A stretch of DNA of 64,000 nt from Paraburkholderia aromaticivorans (GTDB taxonomy: Bacteria > Pseudomonadota > Gammaproteobacteria > Burkholderiales > Burkholderiaceae). Made by a program: the position numbers and the translations under genes. The stretch spans positions 2,294,001 through 2,358,000 of the forward strand of contig NZ_CP022989.1 of assembly GCF_002278075.1 (NCBI RefSeq). The letters run 5' to 3'. This document shows, in pieces, positions 9,314 to 23,154 of this stretch (within the stretch, counting starts at the first letter, position 1; each line of letters opens with the position of its first letter). The notes under the pieces are model-generated. The model saw only the letters and a list, made by a program, of their open reading frames with translations, did no database searches and had not been told where the DNA came from.

Positions 9314-9760
9314 GCCGGTCTGCCGCGCCGCTGCACCGATCGTGCGCGATTTTGCCGGCGCTGCCCCGTTCCGGGCCGGCAAAAATGCCAGCGGGAGCCG
9401 CCGATGCCAAGCCTGGCAAGGCTTTGAGCGAGTTGGGGGCGCGCTCCCCCAAGCGTTGCCGCTATCTCGGATTTGGAGAGAAGGGTAGTTTCAAGCTATA
9501 ATTTCAAGGTTTGAGCTTATCAACCCGCACCCTAGCGCCTACCTCTCCCATACCGTTCATCCGCCGCGCGCCACTGGCGTAGCAAGCAGGGCCCCAGGAC
9601 TGGTTCCCAGCCGATTCGTCCACACAATGGACTCATCGCGCCCCTTGCAACGTCAACGGCAGTTCGCGAGCGAGTCTGCGCGCGCATCCCAGATGCGTTT
9701 CGCTGCGGCTCGCAGTCGGATAGGCAGGTCGGCAACAGGGTGTTCCCCAAGGAGTCTCCC
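9314..9760 (+). other. carAB upstream and leader region
   Basis: About 450 bp between the MFS gene and carA. A likely promoter is TTGGAG (9473-9478) with TATAAT (9497-9502), 18 bp apart, which would give a leader of roughly 250 nt before the carA start. No gene or known riboswitch fold was recognised in it. A long leader on a pyrimidine and arginine pathway operon could allow attenuation, but I could not identify the pairing. Confidence 0.45.
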
Positions 9761-10915
9761 GTGTTGCCGTCATTTTCTCCCGCTCTGCTCGCGCTCGCCG
9801 ACGGCACGGTCTTTCGTGGTTACTCGATCGGCGCCCCCGGGCATACCATCGGCGAAGTCGTGTTCAACACCGCTATCACCGGTTATCAGGAAATCCTGAC
9901 TGACCCAAGCTACGCGCGCCAGATCGTGACCCTCACGTATCCGCATATCGGCAACGTCGGCGTGAACGCCGAAGACGTCGAAGCGACGAAAGTCCATGCC
10001 GCCGGCCTGATCATTCGCGATCTGCCGGTTCTCGCGTCGAACTTCCGCATGGAGCGCACGCTCCAGCAATATCTGCAGGACGAAGGCGTGGTCGCCATCG
10101 CCGGTCTGGATACCCGCATGCTGACCCGCGTTCTGCGCGACAAGGGCGCGCAGAACGGCGCGATTCTCGCCGGTTCGGACGACGAAGCCCGCGCCATCGA
10201 ACTCGCACGCTCATTCCCCGGCCTCTCGGGCATGGACCTCGCGAAGGTCGTGTCGACGAAGGAATCCTACGAGTGGACCCAGACCGAATGGCGTCTGGGC
10301 AGCGGCTACGGCACGCAGAATGCGCCGAAGTACCGCGTCGTGGCGTTCGACTACGGCGTCAAGTACAACATCCTGCGCATGCTGGCCGAGCGCGGCTGCC
10401 ACGTTACCGTGCTGCCGGCGCAAGCTAGCGCCGCTGACGCGCTCGCGCTCAATCCGGACGGCGTCTTCCTGTCGAACGGCCCGGGCGATCCGGAACCGTG
10501 CGACTACGCGATCCGCGCCACAAAGGAACTGATCGAGCGCGGCATTCCGACTTTCGGCATCTGCCTCGGCCATCAGATCATGGGCCTCGCGGTCGGCGCC
10601 AAGACCATGAAGATGAAGACCGGCCACCACGGCGCGAACCATCCGGTGAAAGATCTGGACGACGGCCGCGTGGTGATCACGTCGCAGAACCACGGCTTCG
10701 CGGTCGATGCCGACACGCTGCCCGCCAACGCCCGCGCCACGCACGTCTCGCTGTTCGACGGCACGCTGCAGGGCTTCGCGCTGACCGACAAGCCGGCGTT
10801 CTGCTTCCAGGGTCACCCGGAAGCGTCGCCCGGCCCGCATGACATCGCCTATCTGTTCGACCGCTTCACGGCGTTGATGGACACGAAGAAGGCCGGCAAG
10901 ACCGCTGCGGCATAA
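9761..10915 (+). CDS. carA: carbamoyl phosphate synthase small subunit
   Basis: A 384-residue glutaminase subunit that feeds ammonia to CarB for carbamoyl phosphate synthesis (arginine and pyrimidine pathways). The N-terminal domain contains [10 protein letters not shown]. The class I glutamine amidotransferase domain has the nucleophile cysteine in FGICLGHQ (about residue 268) and the [11 protein letters not shown] catalytic His/Glu segment. The GTG at 9761 (MLPSFSP) is chosen because AAGGAG sits 6-7 bases before it; a GTG seven codons upstream lacks such a site. carB follows after 186 bp that hold a short tandem repeat. Confidence 0.97.
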   Translation: MLPSFSPALLALADGTVFRGYSIGAPGHTIGEVVFNTAITGYQEILTDPSYARQIVTLTYPHIGNVGVNAEDVEATKVHAAGLIIRDLPVLASNFRMERTLQQYLQDEGVVAIAGLDTRMLTRVLRDKGAQNGAILAGSDDEARAIELARSFPGLSGMDLAKVVSTKESYEWTQTEWRLGSGYGTQNAPKYRVVAFDYGVKYNILRMLAERGCHVTVLPAQASAADALALNPDGVFLSNGPGDPEPCDYAIRATKELIERGIPTFGICLGHQIMGLAVGAKTMKMKTGHHGANHPVKDLDDGRVVITSQNHGFAVDADTLPANARATHVSLFDGTLQGFALTDKPAFCFQGHPEASPGPHDIAYLFDRFTALMDTKKAGKTAAA

Positions 10916-10974
10916 GGCGGCGCCAAAGCCTCGTCGTGCACGGCTCACGCCGCGCCGCGCGTGATCGACCAACG

Positions 10975-11007
10975 CGCGACGAACACGCGACGAACACGCG
11001 ACGAACA
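10975..11007. repeat. 11-bp tandem repeat in the carA-carB spacer
   Basis: Three perfect direct copies of CGCGACGAACA plus a partial fourth (CGCGGCGAGCC). It lies inside the operon between carA and carB and has no start or stop role that I can see. Confidence 0.85.
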
Positions 11008-11101
11008 CGCGGCGAGCCGGACCAGACAGAGCAGAGCGCGCGCAACGTAGGAACGGCGCGCGCCGACGGAAAGAATTCAGGAATACATTAGCGAGAGCGT
11101 T

Positions 11102-14356
<3,255 letters not shown>

Positions 14357-14386
14357 GGCTTCGAATACCTGTCCAAGATGTAAGTG

Positions 14387-14478
14387 CCGCGGTTAAGCGG
14401 CGTTCCGCAGGTGCTTGGCGCCGGGTTTTGCCCGGTGCTCTGGCCCCCGCGGAATGCACTTAACCGCGGTGATTTTTT
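14387..14478 (+). terminator. large multi-stem terminator after carB
   Basis: The outer arms CCGCGGTTAAG (14387-14397) and CTTAACCGCGG (14459-14469) pair perfectly. A second segment GTTCCGC (14402-14408) pairs with GCGGAAT (14449-14455), and an apical hairpin (GCGCCGGG, TTTT, GCCCGGTGC) caps the fold. A T8 run follows directly. This is far larger than a normal intrinsic terminator. Confidence 0.8.
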
Positions 14479-14508
14479 TTACGGCTGTCTTTTTGCATAG
14501 AGTTGTTT

Positions 14509-14985
14509 ATGAGCACTGTTCCATTGACTAAGCGCGGCGCGGAAATGTTGCGCGACGAATTGCAGCGCCTGAAATCGGTTGAGCGTCCCTCGGTGATCAA
14601 TTCGATCGCGGAAGCGCGTGCCCAGGGCGATCTGTCGGAAAACGCCGAATACGACGCGGCGAAGGAAAAGCAGGGCTTTATCGAGGGCCGCATTGCCGAA
14701 ATCGAATCGAAGCTGGCCGGCGCGCAGGTGATCGACCCGGCGGCGGTGGAGGCGGATGGTCGCGTGGTGTTCGGTGCAACAGTGGAACTGGAAGACCTGG
14801 ATTCGGGTGCGTCCGTCAAATATCAGATCGTCGGCGACGACGAAGCGGACATCGACCATGGCCTGATCTCGATCAGCTCGCCGATCGCGCGCGCCCTGAT
14901 CGGCAAGTCGGAAGGCGACGTGGCGTCGGTGCAGGCACCGGGCGGCGTGCGCGAATACGAAATCATCGCGGTCAGTTACGTTTGA
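14509..14985 (+). CDS. greA: transcription elongation factor GreA
   Basis: A 158-residue factor that enters the RNA polymerase secondary channel and stimulates cleavage of backtracked RNA. The N-terminal coiled coil contains the acidic tip region [18 protein letters not shown], and the C-terminal FKBP-like domain ends with GGVREYEII. The ATG at 14509 (MSTVPLT) matches the family N-terminus; a TTG two codons earlier is also in frame. The gene begins about 30 bp after the carB terminator T run, so its promoter must overlap that structure or transcription must read through. The DUF4149 gene follows closely. Confidence 0.97.
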   Translation: MSTVPLTKRGAEMLRDELQRLKSVERPSVINSIAEARAQGDLSENAEYDAAKEKQGFIEGRIAEIESKLAGAQVIDPAAVEADGRVVFGATVELEDLDSGASVKYQIVGDDEADIDHGLISISSPIARALIGKSEGDVASVQAPGGVREYEIIAVSYV

Positions 14986-15005
14986 GCGCGCCACGGGTGC
15001 CCCAG

Positions 15006-15515
15006 ATGCCGCATCGATTGTTCCGGTTATTGACGGTGGTGTGGGTCGGTAGTCTGTTGACTATCGGCTATGCCGTCGCACCCGTGCTGTTCAGCTCGCT
15101 CGACCGAGTGACGGCGGGCGCGGTCGCGGCGCAACTGTTTCGCATTGAAGGCGTGCTGGGTGCGGTGTGCGGCATTTTGCTGCTCGGTCTTGCGAACGTA
15201 CTGGTTCGCCGCGGCGGCGATGCCTATCGACGCTTGCGCTGGCTGATCGCCGGCATGCTCGTTTGCGTGCTCGTTGGCTACTTCGCGTTGCAGCCGTTCA
15301 TGAATGCCATGCGCATTGCTGCGCTCGAAGCGGGCAGCGACGTTGGCCATTCGGTGTATGCCACGCGCTTCGGCATCCTGCACGGCGTGTCGAGTCTGTT
15401 CTATCTGATCGAGAGCCTGCTTGGCGTGGCGCTTGTGTGGAAGTTGCCCGCGGGCGCGGGCGTTGCGGCGGCGGAGCAGGGTACCCGCAACGCGGCGGGT
15501 AAGGTCACGGGCTGA
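15006..15515 (+). CDS. DUF4149 domain membrane protein
   Basis: A 169-residue integral membrane protein with about four helices (for example LLTVVWVGSLLTIGYAVAPVLF and MLVCVLVGYFALQPFM). The pattern of an initial W-G-L helix, the APVLF motif and a NAMR loop resembles DUF4149, a family of unknown function often located beside greA in beta-proteobacteria. The ATG at 15006 is taken as start; a TTG at 14982 overlapping the greA stop would add eight residues. The overlap or close spacing with greA suggests one transcript. A hydrophilic C-terminal tail ends the protein. Confidence 0.8.
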   Translation: MPHRLFRLLTVVWVGSLLTIGYAVAPVLFSSLDRVTAGAVAAQLFRIEGVLGAVCGILLLGLANVLVRRGGDAYRRLRWLIAGMLVCVLVGYFALQPFMNAMRIAALEAGSDVGHSVYATRFGILHGVSSLFYLIESLLGVALVWKLPAGAGVAAAEQGTRNAAGKVTG

Positions 15516-15653
15516 CGCGACGCACTGGCGGAGATCTTCTGCTTGGGTGCAAACTGCGCTCGCGGTTTCGCTGAGCAATGTTGAGCTTGCGAGAAGTCCT
15601 ATTCGGCAGCCGTTGCCGAGGTGCGCAGTGCGTCCGCACCTCTCGTCATTCGT

Positions 15654-16181
15654 TTATTTCGACGACTGATGCGAACGCTTCGCGCTGGTTTGGCGTTTCT
15701 TGGCGCGCTTGATGTTGCCGCCTTGGGTAACACGTTCATTACCGCGCACCACCACTGCTTTTGCCTTGGGCTTGCGCATCGGAATTTCGCTGGGCTTCAC
15801 GACCGTCACGACGCGCGGCGCGCGGCCCTTGGCTGGCTTGGCTTCCACCGCGGCTTCACGCGCGCTCGGCAGCGCGCCGCGTTTGGCCTTCACCGCCGGT
15901 TGTGCGGCTTCCGGTTTCCAGATCACCAGCAGCTTGCCGATATGCTGGATCGGCGCGGCGTTCAGCTTGTCGCAGATTTGTTCGTAGATCGCAAGGCGCG
16001 CTTCGCGTTCGTCGCCGAACACGCGGATTTTGATGAGCTGATGAGCGCCAAGGTGGACCTTGATCTCGGAGAGCACAGCGTCGGTCAAGCCTTCGGCGCC
16101 GACGAGCACGACCGGTTTGAGCGCATGTGCCTGGGAGCGCAACTCGGCGCGTTGGTCGGAAGAGACTTTGAGGGCGGGCAT
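15654..16181 (-). CDS. yhbY: YhbY/CRM-domain RNA-binding protein
   Basis: A 175-residue protein. Residues 1-95 form a CRM domain like E. coli YhbY, which associates with pre-50S ribosomal particles; the LKPVVLVGAEGLT loop carries the family's GxxG-type turn. The E. coli protein ends there, while this one has about 80 extra Lys- and Arg-rich residues ending KRAKKRQTSAKRSHQSSK, probably an additional RNA-binding tail. It is divergent from rlmE across 200 bp, the same arrangement as in E. coli, which fits a joint role in large-subunit maturation. Confidence 0.9.
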   Translation of the reverse strand: MPALKVSSDQRAELRSQAHALKPVVLVGAEGLTDAVLSEIKVHLGAHQLIKIRVFGDEREARLAIYEQICDKLNAAPIQHIGKLLVIWKPEAAQPAVKAKRGALPSAREAAVEAKPAKGRAPRVVTVVKPSEIPMRKPKAKAVVVRGNERVTQGGNIKRAKKRQTSAKRSHQSSK

Positions 16182-16383
16182 GGAAAGTGGGAGACTCGAC
16201 TAAAATGGCGGCACCTGCGGTCCCCGGTTCAGTCGTTCGAATGACTTGATCGAGGCGATTCAGCAGGGCGGCGCGTCAGAACAACAGAATCGCGGATGGC
16301 CGCCAGTTTTGGCGGTGGCCGCGCGAATTAACCGCGTATTATCCGCTAAAGCGTGACATCACGCAGCAAGAGTTCAACGTTTA

Positions 16384-17046
16384 ATGGCAAAAAACAAGTT
16401 CAACACCGCGTGGCTGCATGACCACATCAACGACCCGTACGTGAAAATGGCGCAGCGGGAGGGCTATCGCGCCCGCGCAGCCTACAAGCTCAAGGAAATC
16501 GACGAGCAGGACAAGCTGATCCGCCCGGGGCAGGTCATCGTCGACCTGGGTTCCACGCCGGGCAGTTGGAGCCAGTACGCGCGCAACAAGCTTGCGAAAG
16601 GCGCCCAACGCGACGCGGAACGCGAAGGCGGGATCGACGGCACGATCATCGCGCTGGACCTGCTGCCGATGGAGCCGGTTGCCGACGTCCACTTCATTCA
16701 GGGCGACTTCCGCGAAGACTCGGTTCTCGCGCAACTGGAAGAATTGGTCGGCGAACGCCAGGTTGATCTTGTAATTTCGGATATGGCGCCCAACCTGTCG
16801 GGAGTGGCGGTGGCGGATGCCGCGCGAATCGAGCACTTATGCGATCTCGCGCTGGAATTCTCACAAAATCACTTGAAGCCGGATGGTGCCCTTTTAGTCA
16901 AATGCTTTCACGGCAGCGGTTACAGCCAGATTGTCGAAAAGTTCAAGCATCAGTTCAAGGTGGTGGGGGCCCGCAAGCCAAAGGCGTCGCGGGACAAATC
17001 GTCAGAAACGTTTATTTTGGGTAAGCATCTCAAGCGGCCCGCATAG
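16384..17046 (+). CDS. rlmE: 23S rRNA 2'-O-methyltransferase (U2552)
   Basis: A 220-residue FtsJ/RrmJ enzyme that methylates the 2'-O of U2552 in 23S rRNA late in 50S assembly. The SAM site is [14 protein letters not shown]. The K-D-K-E catalytic set is represented by K in [10 protein letters not shown] in [13 protein letters not shown] in LLVKCFHG and E in SSETFILG. An insert [14 protein letters not shown] lies between beta strands. ftsH follows about 190 bp downstream with its own probable promoter, as in many proteobacteria. Confidence 0.96.
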   Translation: MAKNKFNTAWLHDHINDPYVKMAQREGYRARAAYKLKEIDEQDKLIRPGQVIVDLGSTPGSWSQYARNKLAKGAQRDAEREGGIDGTIIALDLLPMEPVADVHFIQGDFREDSVLAQLEELVGERQVDLVISDMAPNLSGVAVADAARIEHLCDLALEFSQNHLKPDGALLVKCFHGSGYSQIVEKFKHQFKVVGARKPKASRDKSSETFILGKHLKRPA

Positions 17047-17235
17047 GGGCGCTGCAGGACGGTTCCGCATCTGCCGTTAATGCGATCACGACCTCGGAAA
17101 CGGGTGCTGCAATGGCCCGCTGTCCTATTTGTGTGGTAGTGAAACCTTATGGCAGGGGTCTGCGGACTGGATTAGAATGCTTTCGTGGTGCCGCAAGGCA
17201 AATGTAGGCGCCCGTCTAAGTGAAGGAGTGGTGCT

Positions 17236-19125
17236 TTGAACAACAATATGTTTTCGAAAGCAGCAGTGTGGCTGGTTATCGCACTGGTGCTGTTTACGGT
17301 GTTCAAGCAGTTCGACAAGCCCCGTGTCCAGGAAGGCGTTTCCTATTCGCAGTTCATGGACGACGCAAAGAACGGCAAAGTCAAGAACGTCATTGTCCAG
17401 GGGCGGAACCTCACGGTCACTCCAGCAGACGGCCAGAAGTACCAGATCGTGTCGCCCGGCGACATCTGGATGGTCGGCGATCTGATGAAGTATGGCGTTC
17501 AGGTGAGCGGCAAGGCTGATGACGAACCCAATGCGCTGGTGTCCGCGCTGTACTACCTCGGGCCGACGATCCTGATTATCGGTTTCTGGTTCTACATGAT
17601 GCGACAGATGCAGGGAGGCGGGAAAGGCGGTGCGTTCTCGTTCGGTAAATCCCGTGCGCGTCTGATCGACGAAAACAACAACGCAATCAATTTCACCGAC
17701 GTCGCCGGTTGCGACGAAGCCAAGGAAGAAGTCTCCGAACTGGTCGACTTCCTTCGTGATCCGCAGAAATTTCAGAAGCTGGGTGGCCGCATTCCGCGCG
17801 GCGTGCTGCTGGTCGGCCCACCGGGAACCGGTAAGACGCTGTTGGCGCGAGCCATTGCCGGCGAAGCGAAAGTGCCGTTCTTCAGCATCTCGGGTTCGGA
17901 CTTCGTCGAAATGTTCGTCGGTGTCGGCGCGGCTCGTGTGCGCGACATGTTCGAGCAGGCCAAGAAGCATGCACCGTGCATCGTGTTCATCGACGAAATC
18001 GACGCGGTCGGCCGTCATCGTGGCGCTGGCATGGGCGGCGGGAACGACGAACGCGAACAGACGCTCAACCAGATGCTGGTGGAGATGGACGGCTTCGAAG
18101 CGAACTCGGGCGTGATCGTGATCGCTGCAACGAACCGCTCGGACGTGCTCGACAAGGCGCTGTTGCGTCCGGGCCGTTTCGACCGTCAGGTGTACGTGGG
18201 TCTGCCGGACATTCGCGGCCGTGAACACATCATGAAGGTCCACCTGCGCAAGGTGCCGATTTCGAACGACGTCGATGCAGCGGTGATCGCGCGCGGCACG
18301 CCGGGATTCTCGGGCGCCGATCTCGCGAACCTCGTGAACGAAGCGGCCTTGTTCGCAGCTCGCCGCGGCAAGCGCATCGTTGAAATGACGGATTTCGAAG
18401 ACGCGAAGGACAAGATCTTCATGGGTCCGGAGCGCAAGTCGGCCGTGATCCGCGAAGAATCGAAGCGTGCTACGGCGTACCACGAGTCGGGCCATGCGGT
18501 GATCGCCAAGTTGCTGCCGAAGGCCGATCCGGTGCACAAGGTCACGATCATTCCGCGCGGCCGTGCCCTGGGCGTGACGTGGCAGTTGCCGGAGCATGAC
18601 AACGAAACGTATTCGAAGGACTATCTGCTGGATCGTCTCGCGATCCTGTTCGGTGGCCGCGTAGCGGAAGAGTTGTTCCTGAACCTGATCAGCACTGGCG
18701 CATCGGACGACTTCAACAAGGCGACGCAAACCGCGCGTGCCATGGTGGCCCGCTTCGGCATGACGGACGCGCTCGGACCGATGGTCTATGTGGACGACGA
18801 AAACGACGCCACGCCATTTGGCCGCGGTTTCACGCGCACCATTTCGGAAGCGACGCAGCAGAAGGTCGACGCCGAAATCCGCCGTGTGCTGGACGAGCAG
18901 TACAACCTCGCGAAGCGCCTGCTGGACGAGAACCGCGACAAGGTCGAGGCAATGACCGCCGCACTGATGGAGTGGGAAACGATCGACGCTGATCAGATCA
19001 ACGACATCATGGCAGGCCGTCCGCCGCGCTCGCCGAAGAGCTCGCCGCCGTCGGCAAGCGACGCCTCTTCGGGCGGCAGCCCGGGTACCGAGGTCAAGCC
19101 GGGTAGCGCAACGGCACCGGCCTGA
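17236..19125 (+). CDS. ftsH: ATP-dependent zinc metalloprotease FtsH
   Basis: A 629-residue inner-membrane AAA protease that degrades misassembled membrane proteins and short-lived regulators. Two membrane helices flank a periplasmic domain (residues ~8-25 and ~100-120). Walker A is GPPGTGKT at 194-201, Walker B is [12 protein letters not shown], the SRH arginines lie in [11 protein letters not shown], and zinc-binding HESGH is at 416-420. Translation appears to start at TTG 17236 (MNNNMFS), because GAAGGAG sits seven bases before it; the ATG at the fifth codon lacks such spacing. A TAGAAT at 17173-17178 may be its -10. The Ser-, Pro- and Gly-rich C-terminus is normal for the family. Confidence 0.97.
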   Translation: MNNNMFSKAAVWLVIALVLFTVFKQFDKPRVQEGVSYSQFMDDAKNGKVKNVIVQGRNLTVTPADGQKYQIVSPGDIWMVGDLMKYGVQVSGKADDEPNALVSALYYLGPTILIIGFWFYMMRQMQGGGKGGAFSFGKSRARLIDENNNAINFTDVAGCDEAKEEVSELVDFLRDPQKFQKLGGRIPRGVLLVGPPGTGKTLLARAIAGEAKVPFFSISGSDFVEMFVGVGAARVRDMFEQAKKHAPCIVFIDEIDAVGRHRGAGMGGGNDEREQTLNQMLVEMDGFEANSGVIVIAATNRSDVLDKALLRPGRFDRQVYVGLPDIRGREHIMKVHLRKVPISNDVDAAVIARGTPGFSGADLANLVNEAALFAARRGKRIVEMTDFEDAKDKIFMGPERKSAVIREESKRATAYHESGHAVIAKLLPKADPVHKVTIIPRGRALGVTWQLPEHDNETYSKDYLLDRLAILFGGRVAEELFLNLISTGASDDFNKATQTARAMVARFGMTDALGPMVYVDDENDATPFGRGFTRTISEATQQKVDAEIRRVLDEQYNLAKRLLDENRDKVEAMTAALMEWETIDADQINDIMAGRPPRSPKSSPPSASDASSGGSPGTEVKPGSATAPA

Positions 19126-19146
19126 TCGGCGACCACTAGAAAGTGC

Positions 19147-19177
19147 GGGCCGGTGTGTATCACACCGGCCCGTTTTG
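19147..19177 (+). terminator. ftsH terminator
   Basis: An 11-bp stem (GGGCCGGTGTG / CACACCGGCCC) with loop TAT is followed by GTTTT about 20 bp after the ftsH stop. Confidence 0.8.
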
Positions 19178-19207
19178 CATTTATCCGTTTGCGTGAAGCA
19201 CCACCAC

Positions 19208-20107
19208 GTGTCGAAAGTCGAATTCCCTTCTTTACCTGTTCCCGAGCCATTGCAGTGTGGCCGTTTCAAGCTGACCTTTGAGCGCCCGTTGGTCATGGGC
19301 ATTCTGAACGTCACACCTGATTCTTTTTCCGACGGCGGTCAATACGCGATGCGCGGTGATGCGTTGCGCCAGGCCGAGCGCATGATGCTCGACGGCGCGG
19401 ACATCATCGACATCGGCGGCGAATCGACGCGGCCCGGTGCGCCGCCGGTGCCGCTCGACGAGGAACTCGAACGCGTGATTCCGCTCGTCGAGCAATTGCG
19501 CGGCGCGAATGTGCCGCTTTCGGTCGACACGTATAAGCCGGAAGTGATGCGTCACGCATTGGCTGCGGGCGCAGATTTGATCAACGACATCTGGGGCTTC
19601 CGGATGCCCGGCGCCATCGATGCGGTGCGCAGCAGTGACTGCGGACTATGCGTCATGCATATGCTCGGTGAGCCGCAGACCATGCAGCTCGGCGAGCCCG
19701 CGTATGACGACGTGGTGAGCGCGGTGCGGGAGTTTCTCGAGGAACGGGTCGCAACGCTTGCGCAGGCGGGCATCGCGCGCGAGCGCATCAGCGTGGATCC
19801 GGGTTTCGGCTTCGGCAAGGCCGTGGTCGAGCATAATTACGCGTTGCTTGCCCACCTGCGGGATACGGCGCCGCGCGCCGAGCCGTCTTATCCGATTCTT
19901 GCCGGCATGTCGCGCAAGTCGATGATCGGCGCGGTAGTGGGACGCCCGGCGCCGGAACGCGTCGCGGGCAGCATTGCGGCGGCGGTGTGCGCCGCCGAAC
20001 GAGGTGCTGCGATTCTGCGCGTGCACGACGTCGCGCAAACAGTCGATGCATTGAAAGTCTGGGCAGCCATGCGCGAAGCGGCGAATCACAGCCGCACGCG
20101 CGGCTGA
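19208..20107 (+). CDS. folP: dihydropteroate synthase
   Basis: A 299-residue TIM-barrel enzyme that joins 4-aminobenzoate to dihydropterin pyrophosphate in folate synthesis; it is the sulfonamide target. The family signatures MGILNVTPDSFSDGG and GGESTRPGAPPVP are present, with SVDTYKPEV and the pterin-site AGMSRKSMIG. The start is uncertain. A TTG at 19175 is in frame but lies in the T tract of the ftsH terminator, so the GTG at 19208 is preferred. It is followed after 28 bp by glmM with a strong ribosome site, so folP and glmM are probably cotranscribed. Confidence 0.93.
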   Translation: MSKVEFPSLPVPEPLQCGRFKLTFERPLVMGILNVTPDSFSDGGQYAMRGDALRQAERMMLDGADIIDIGGESTRPGAPPVPLDEELERVIPLVEQLRGANVPLSVDTYKPEVMRHALAAGADLINDIWGFRMPGAIDAVRSSDCGLCVMHMLGEPQTMQLGEPAYDDVVSAVREFLEERVATLAQAGIARERISVDPGFGFGKAVVEHNYALLAHLRDTAPRAEPSYPILAGMSRKSMIGAVVGRPAPERVAGSIAAAVCAAERGAAILRVHDVAQTVDALKVWAAMREAANHSRTRG

Positions 20108-20135
20108 GCCCGTAAGCCAAGGAGGAACATAAAAC

Positions 20136-21494
<1,359 letters not shown>

Positions 21495-21625
21495 GCCGCG
21501 CGCCTGCAGGGCGCAGCGCGGCGGGACATCGCAGAATCGTCCCGCCGCCGGCTGGCGCTCGGGTCCGCTGGCAAGAGGCGCCGTGCAAAACAGTTGGATC
21601 CTCCAGCTATCTTTCTGGCAGCACT

Positions 21626-21752
21626 CCGCCTTCCGCCGTCGCGCTGCCGGACGCCTGCCGTCCACCCCCGCCTTCCGCCGTCGCGCTGCTGGACGCCTGC
21701 CGTCCACCCCGCCTTCCGTCGCCGAACTGCCAGCCGCCAGCCGCCAGCCGCC
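21626..21752. repeat. 41/42-bp tandem repeat plus 7-bp repeat between glmM and pstS
   Basis: Two nearly identical copies of a 41-42-bp unit beginning CCGCCTTCCGCCGTCGC are followed by a partial third, then by CAGCCGC-type 7-bp repeats (about 21729-21752). The copies differ at one base (CTGCC versus CTGCT). The whole gap from 21495 to 21986 is without a gene; besides this array it holds the Pho boxes. Confidence 0.8.
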
Positions 21753-21882
21753 CGCTGCCCCCCACCTTTCACGCGCAAACGTTCGCGCCCCGTCTTTTTC
21801 GCCTAATCTGTAGAGCGGCGCCTTTGACCTCCTCAGACACCGGCAATCTCCCGTTTGAAAGCCTTTCATCCTAGTAATCCCA

Positions 21883-21921
21883 CTGTCACATCCGTTTCAC
21901 GGTTAGTCACGTTACTGTCAC
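21883..21921 (+). promoter_or_regulatory. two tandem Pho boxes of the pst operon
   Basis: Box 1 is CTGTCACATCCGTTTCAC (21883-21900) and box 2 is TAGTCACGTTACTGTCAC (21904-21921). Each has the 7-4-7 layout of PhoB sites, with one perfect CTGTCAC half and one weaker half. TAAGCT at 21932-21937, 10 bp after box 2, is a plausible -10. PhoB would activate pstS when phosphate is scarce. Confidence 0.85.
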
Positions 21922-21986
21922 AAAGAGACCCTAAGCTTCGCGGTATTCGTGTTACTCGCTCACACCGCTCACACCTTGGAGGTCTC

Positions 21987-23018
21987 ATGAAATTGATGCA
22001 AACCGTGTTCGCTGGCGTCGCTGGCGCGCTTTTCGCGATCGCAGCGCAAGCCGCAGACATCACCGGCGCGGGCAGCACCTTCGCAGCACCGATTTACACG
22101 AAGTGGGCCGACGCCTATCAGAAGTCCGGCGGCGGTAAGGTTAACTACCAGGGTATCGGTTCGTCGGGCGGCGTGAAGCAGATCGTCGCGAAGACCGTCG
22201 ACTTCGCCGGTTCGGACGCTCCGCTGAAGGACGACGAGCTCGCCAAGGAAGGCCTGTTCCAGTTCCCGACGGTGGTCGGCGGCGTGGTACCGGTCGTCAA
22301 CGTGCCGGGCGTGAAGCCGGCTGAACTGACGCTGTCGGGCGAAGTGCTCGGCGACATCTATCTGGGCAAGATCAAGAAGTGGAATGATCCGGCGATCGTT
22401 GCGCTGAACCCGAAGGTCAAGCTGCCGGATACCGACATCGCCGTGGTTCGCCGCGCCGATGGTTCGGGCACCAGCTTCATCTGGACGAACTACCTGTCGA
22501 AGGTCAACGCGGACTGGAAGTCGAAGGTCGGCGAAGGTTCGACGGTCAACTGGCCGACGGGCACGGGCGGCAAGGGTAACGACGGCGTCGCGGCCTTCGT
22601 GCAACGTCTGCCGGGCGCGATCGGCTACGTGGAATGGGCGTACGCGAAGCAGAACCACATGACGTATGTCGCGCTGAAGAACTCGTCGGGCGCGGTGGTC
22701 GAGCCGAAGACGGACACCTTCAAGGCAGCGGCAGCAGGCGCGGACTGGTCGAAGTCGTTCTACCAGATCCTGACGAACGAGCCGGGCAAGAACGCATGGC
22801 CGATCGTCGGCGCGACGTTCGTGCTGCTTCACACGACGCAGGACAAGGCGCCGCAAGGCACCGAAACGCTGAAGTTCTTCGACTGGGCATTCAAGAACGG
22901 CACGCAAGCCGCGAACGATCTGGACTACATCTCGCTGCCGGATTCGGTTGTGTCGGAAATCCGCACGCAGTGGAAGTCGAAGGTGAAGGATGCTTCGGGC
23001 AAGGCAATCGCCGAGTAA
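21987..23018 (+). CDS. pstS: phosphate ABC transporter, periplasmic binding protein
   Basis: A 343-residue phosphate-binding protein. The ATG at 21987 is preceded by TTGGAGG, and it starts a clean signal peptide ending AQA at residue 22. An ATG 44 codons upstream runs through the Pho boxes and is rejected. The mature N-terminus [16 protein letters not shown], the [11 protein letters not shown] loop, FAGSDAPL and RADGSGTSF are phosphate-ligand segments of PstS. It is the first gene of pstSCAB-phoU-phoBR, and a hairpin follows that could reduce read-through so that PstS is made in excess. Confidence 0.97.
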   Translation: MKLMQTVFAGVAGALFAIAAQAADITGAGSTFAAPIYTKWADAYQKSGGGKVNYQGIGSSGGVKQIVAKTVDFAGSDAPLKDDELAKEGLFQFPTVVGGVVPVVNVPGVKPAELTLSGEVLGDIYLGKIKKWNDPAIVALNPKVKLPDTDIAVVRRADGSGTSFIWTNYLSKVNADWKSKVGEGSTVNWPTGTGGKGNDGVAAFVQRLPGAIGYVEWAYAKQNHMTYVALKNSSGAVVEPKTDTFKAAAAGADWSKSFYQILTNEPGKNAWPIVGATFVLLHTTQDKAPQGTETLKFFDWAFKNGTQAANDLDYISLPDSVVSEIRTQWKSKVKDASGKAIAE

Positions 23019-23050
23019 GTCGGGCGGTGTGCATCCGTAGTACGTAACAC

Positions 23051-23080
23051 GTTGGCCGTCCTCATGTGGGGACGGCCAAC
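23051..23080 (+). terminator. pstS-pstC intergenic hairpin (attenuator)
   Basis: An 11-bp stem (GTTGGCCGTCC / GGACGGCCAAC) with an 8-nt loop is followed by GGCTTT rather than a long T run. It is better read as a partial terminator or an mRNA-stabilising structure protecting the pstS message than as an operon end. Confidence 0.6.
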
Positions 23081-23154
23081 GGCTTTAACCCTCGGCATTA
23101 CCGGCCGCACGACACGTGTCATACGGCAACTGGAAACAGGTCCATCAGGCTCTC

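Noticed and set aside
21855..21986. Extended PstS N-terminus from an upstream ATG
   Set aside because: It would translate through both Pho boxes and destroy the signal peptide; the ATG at 21987 has a strong ribosome site.
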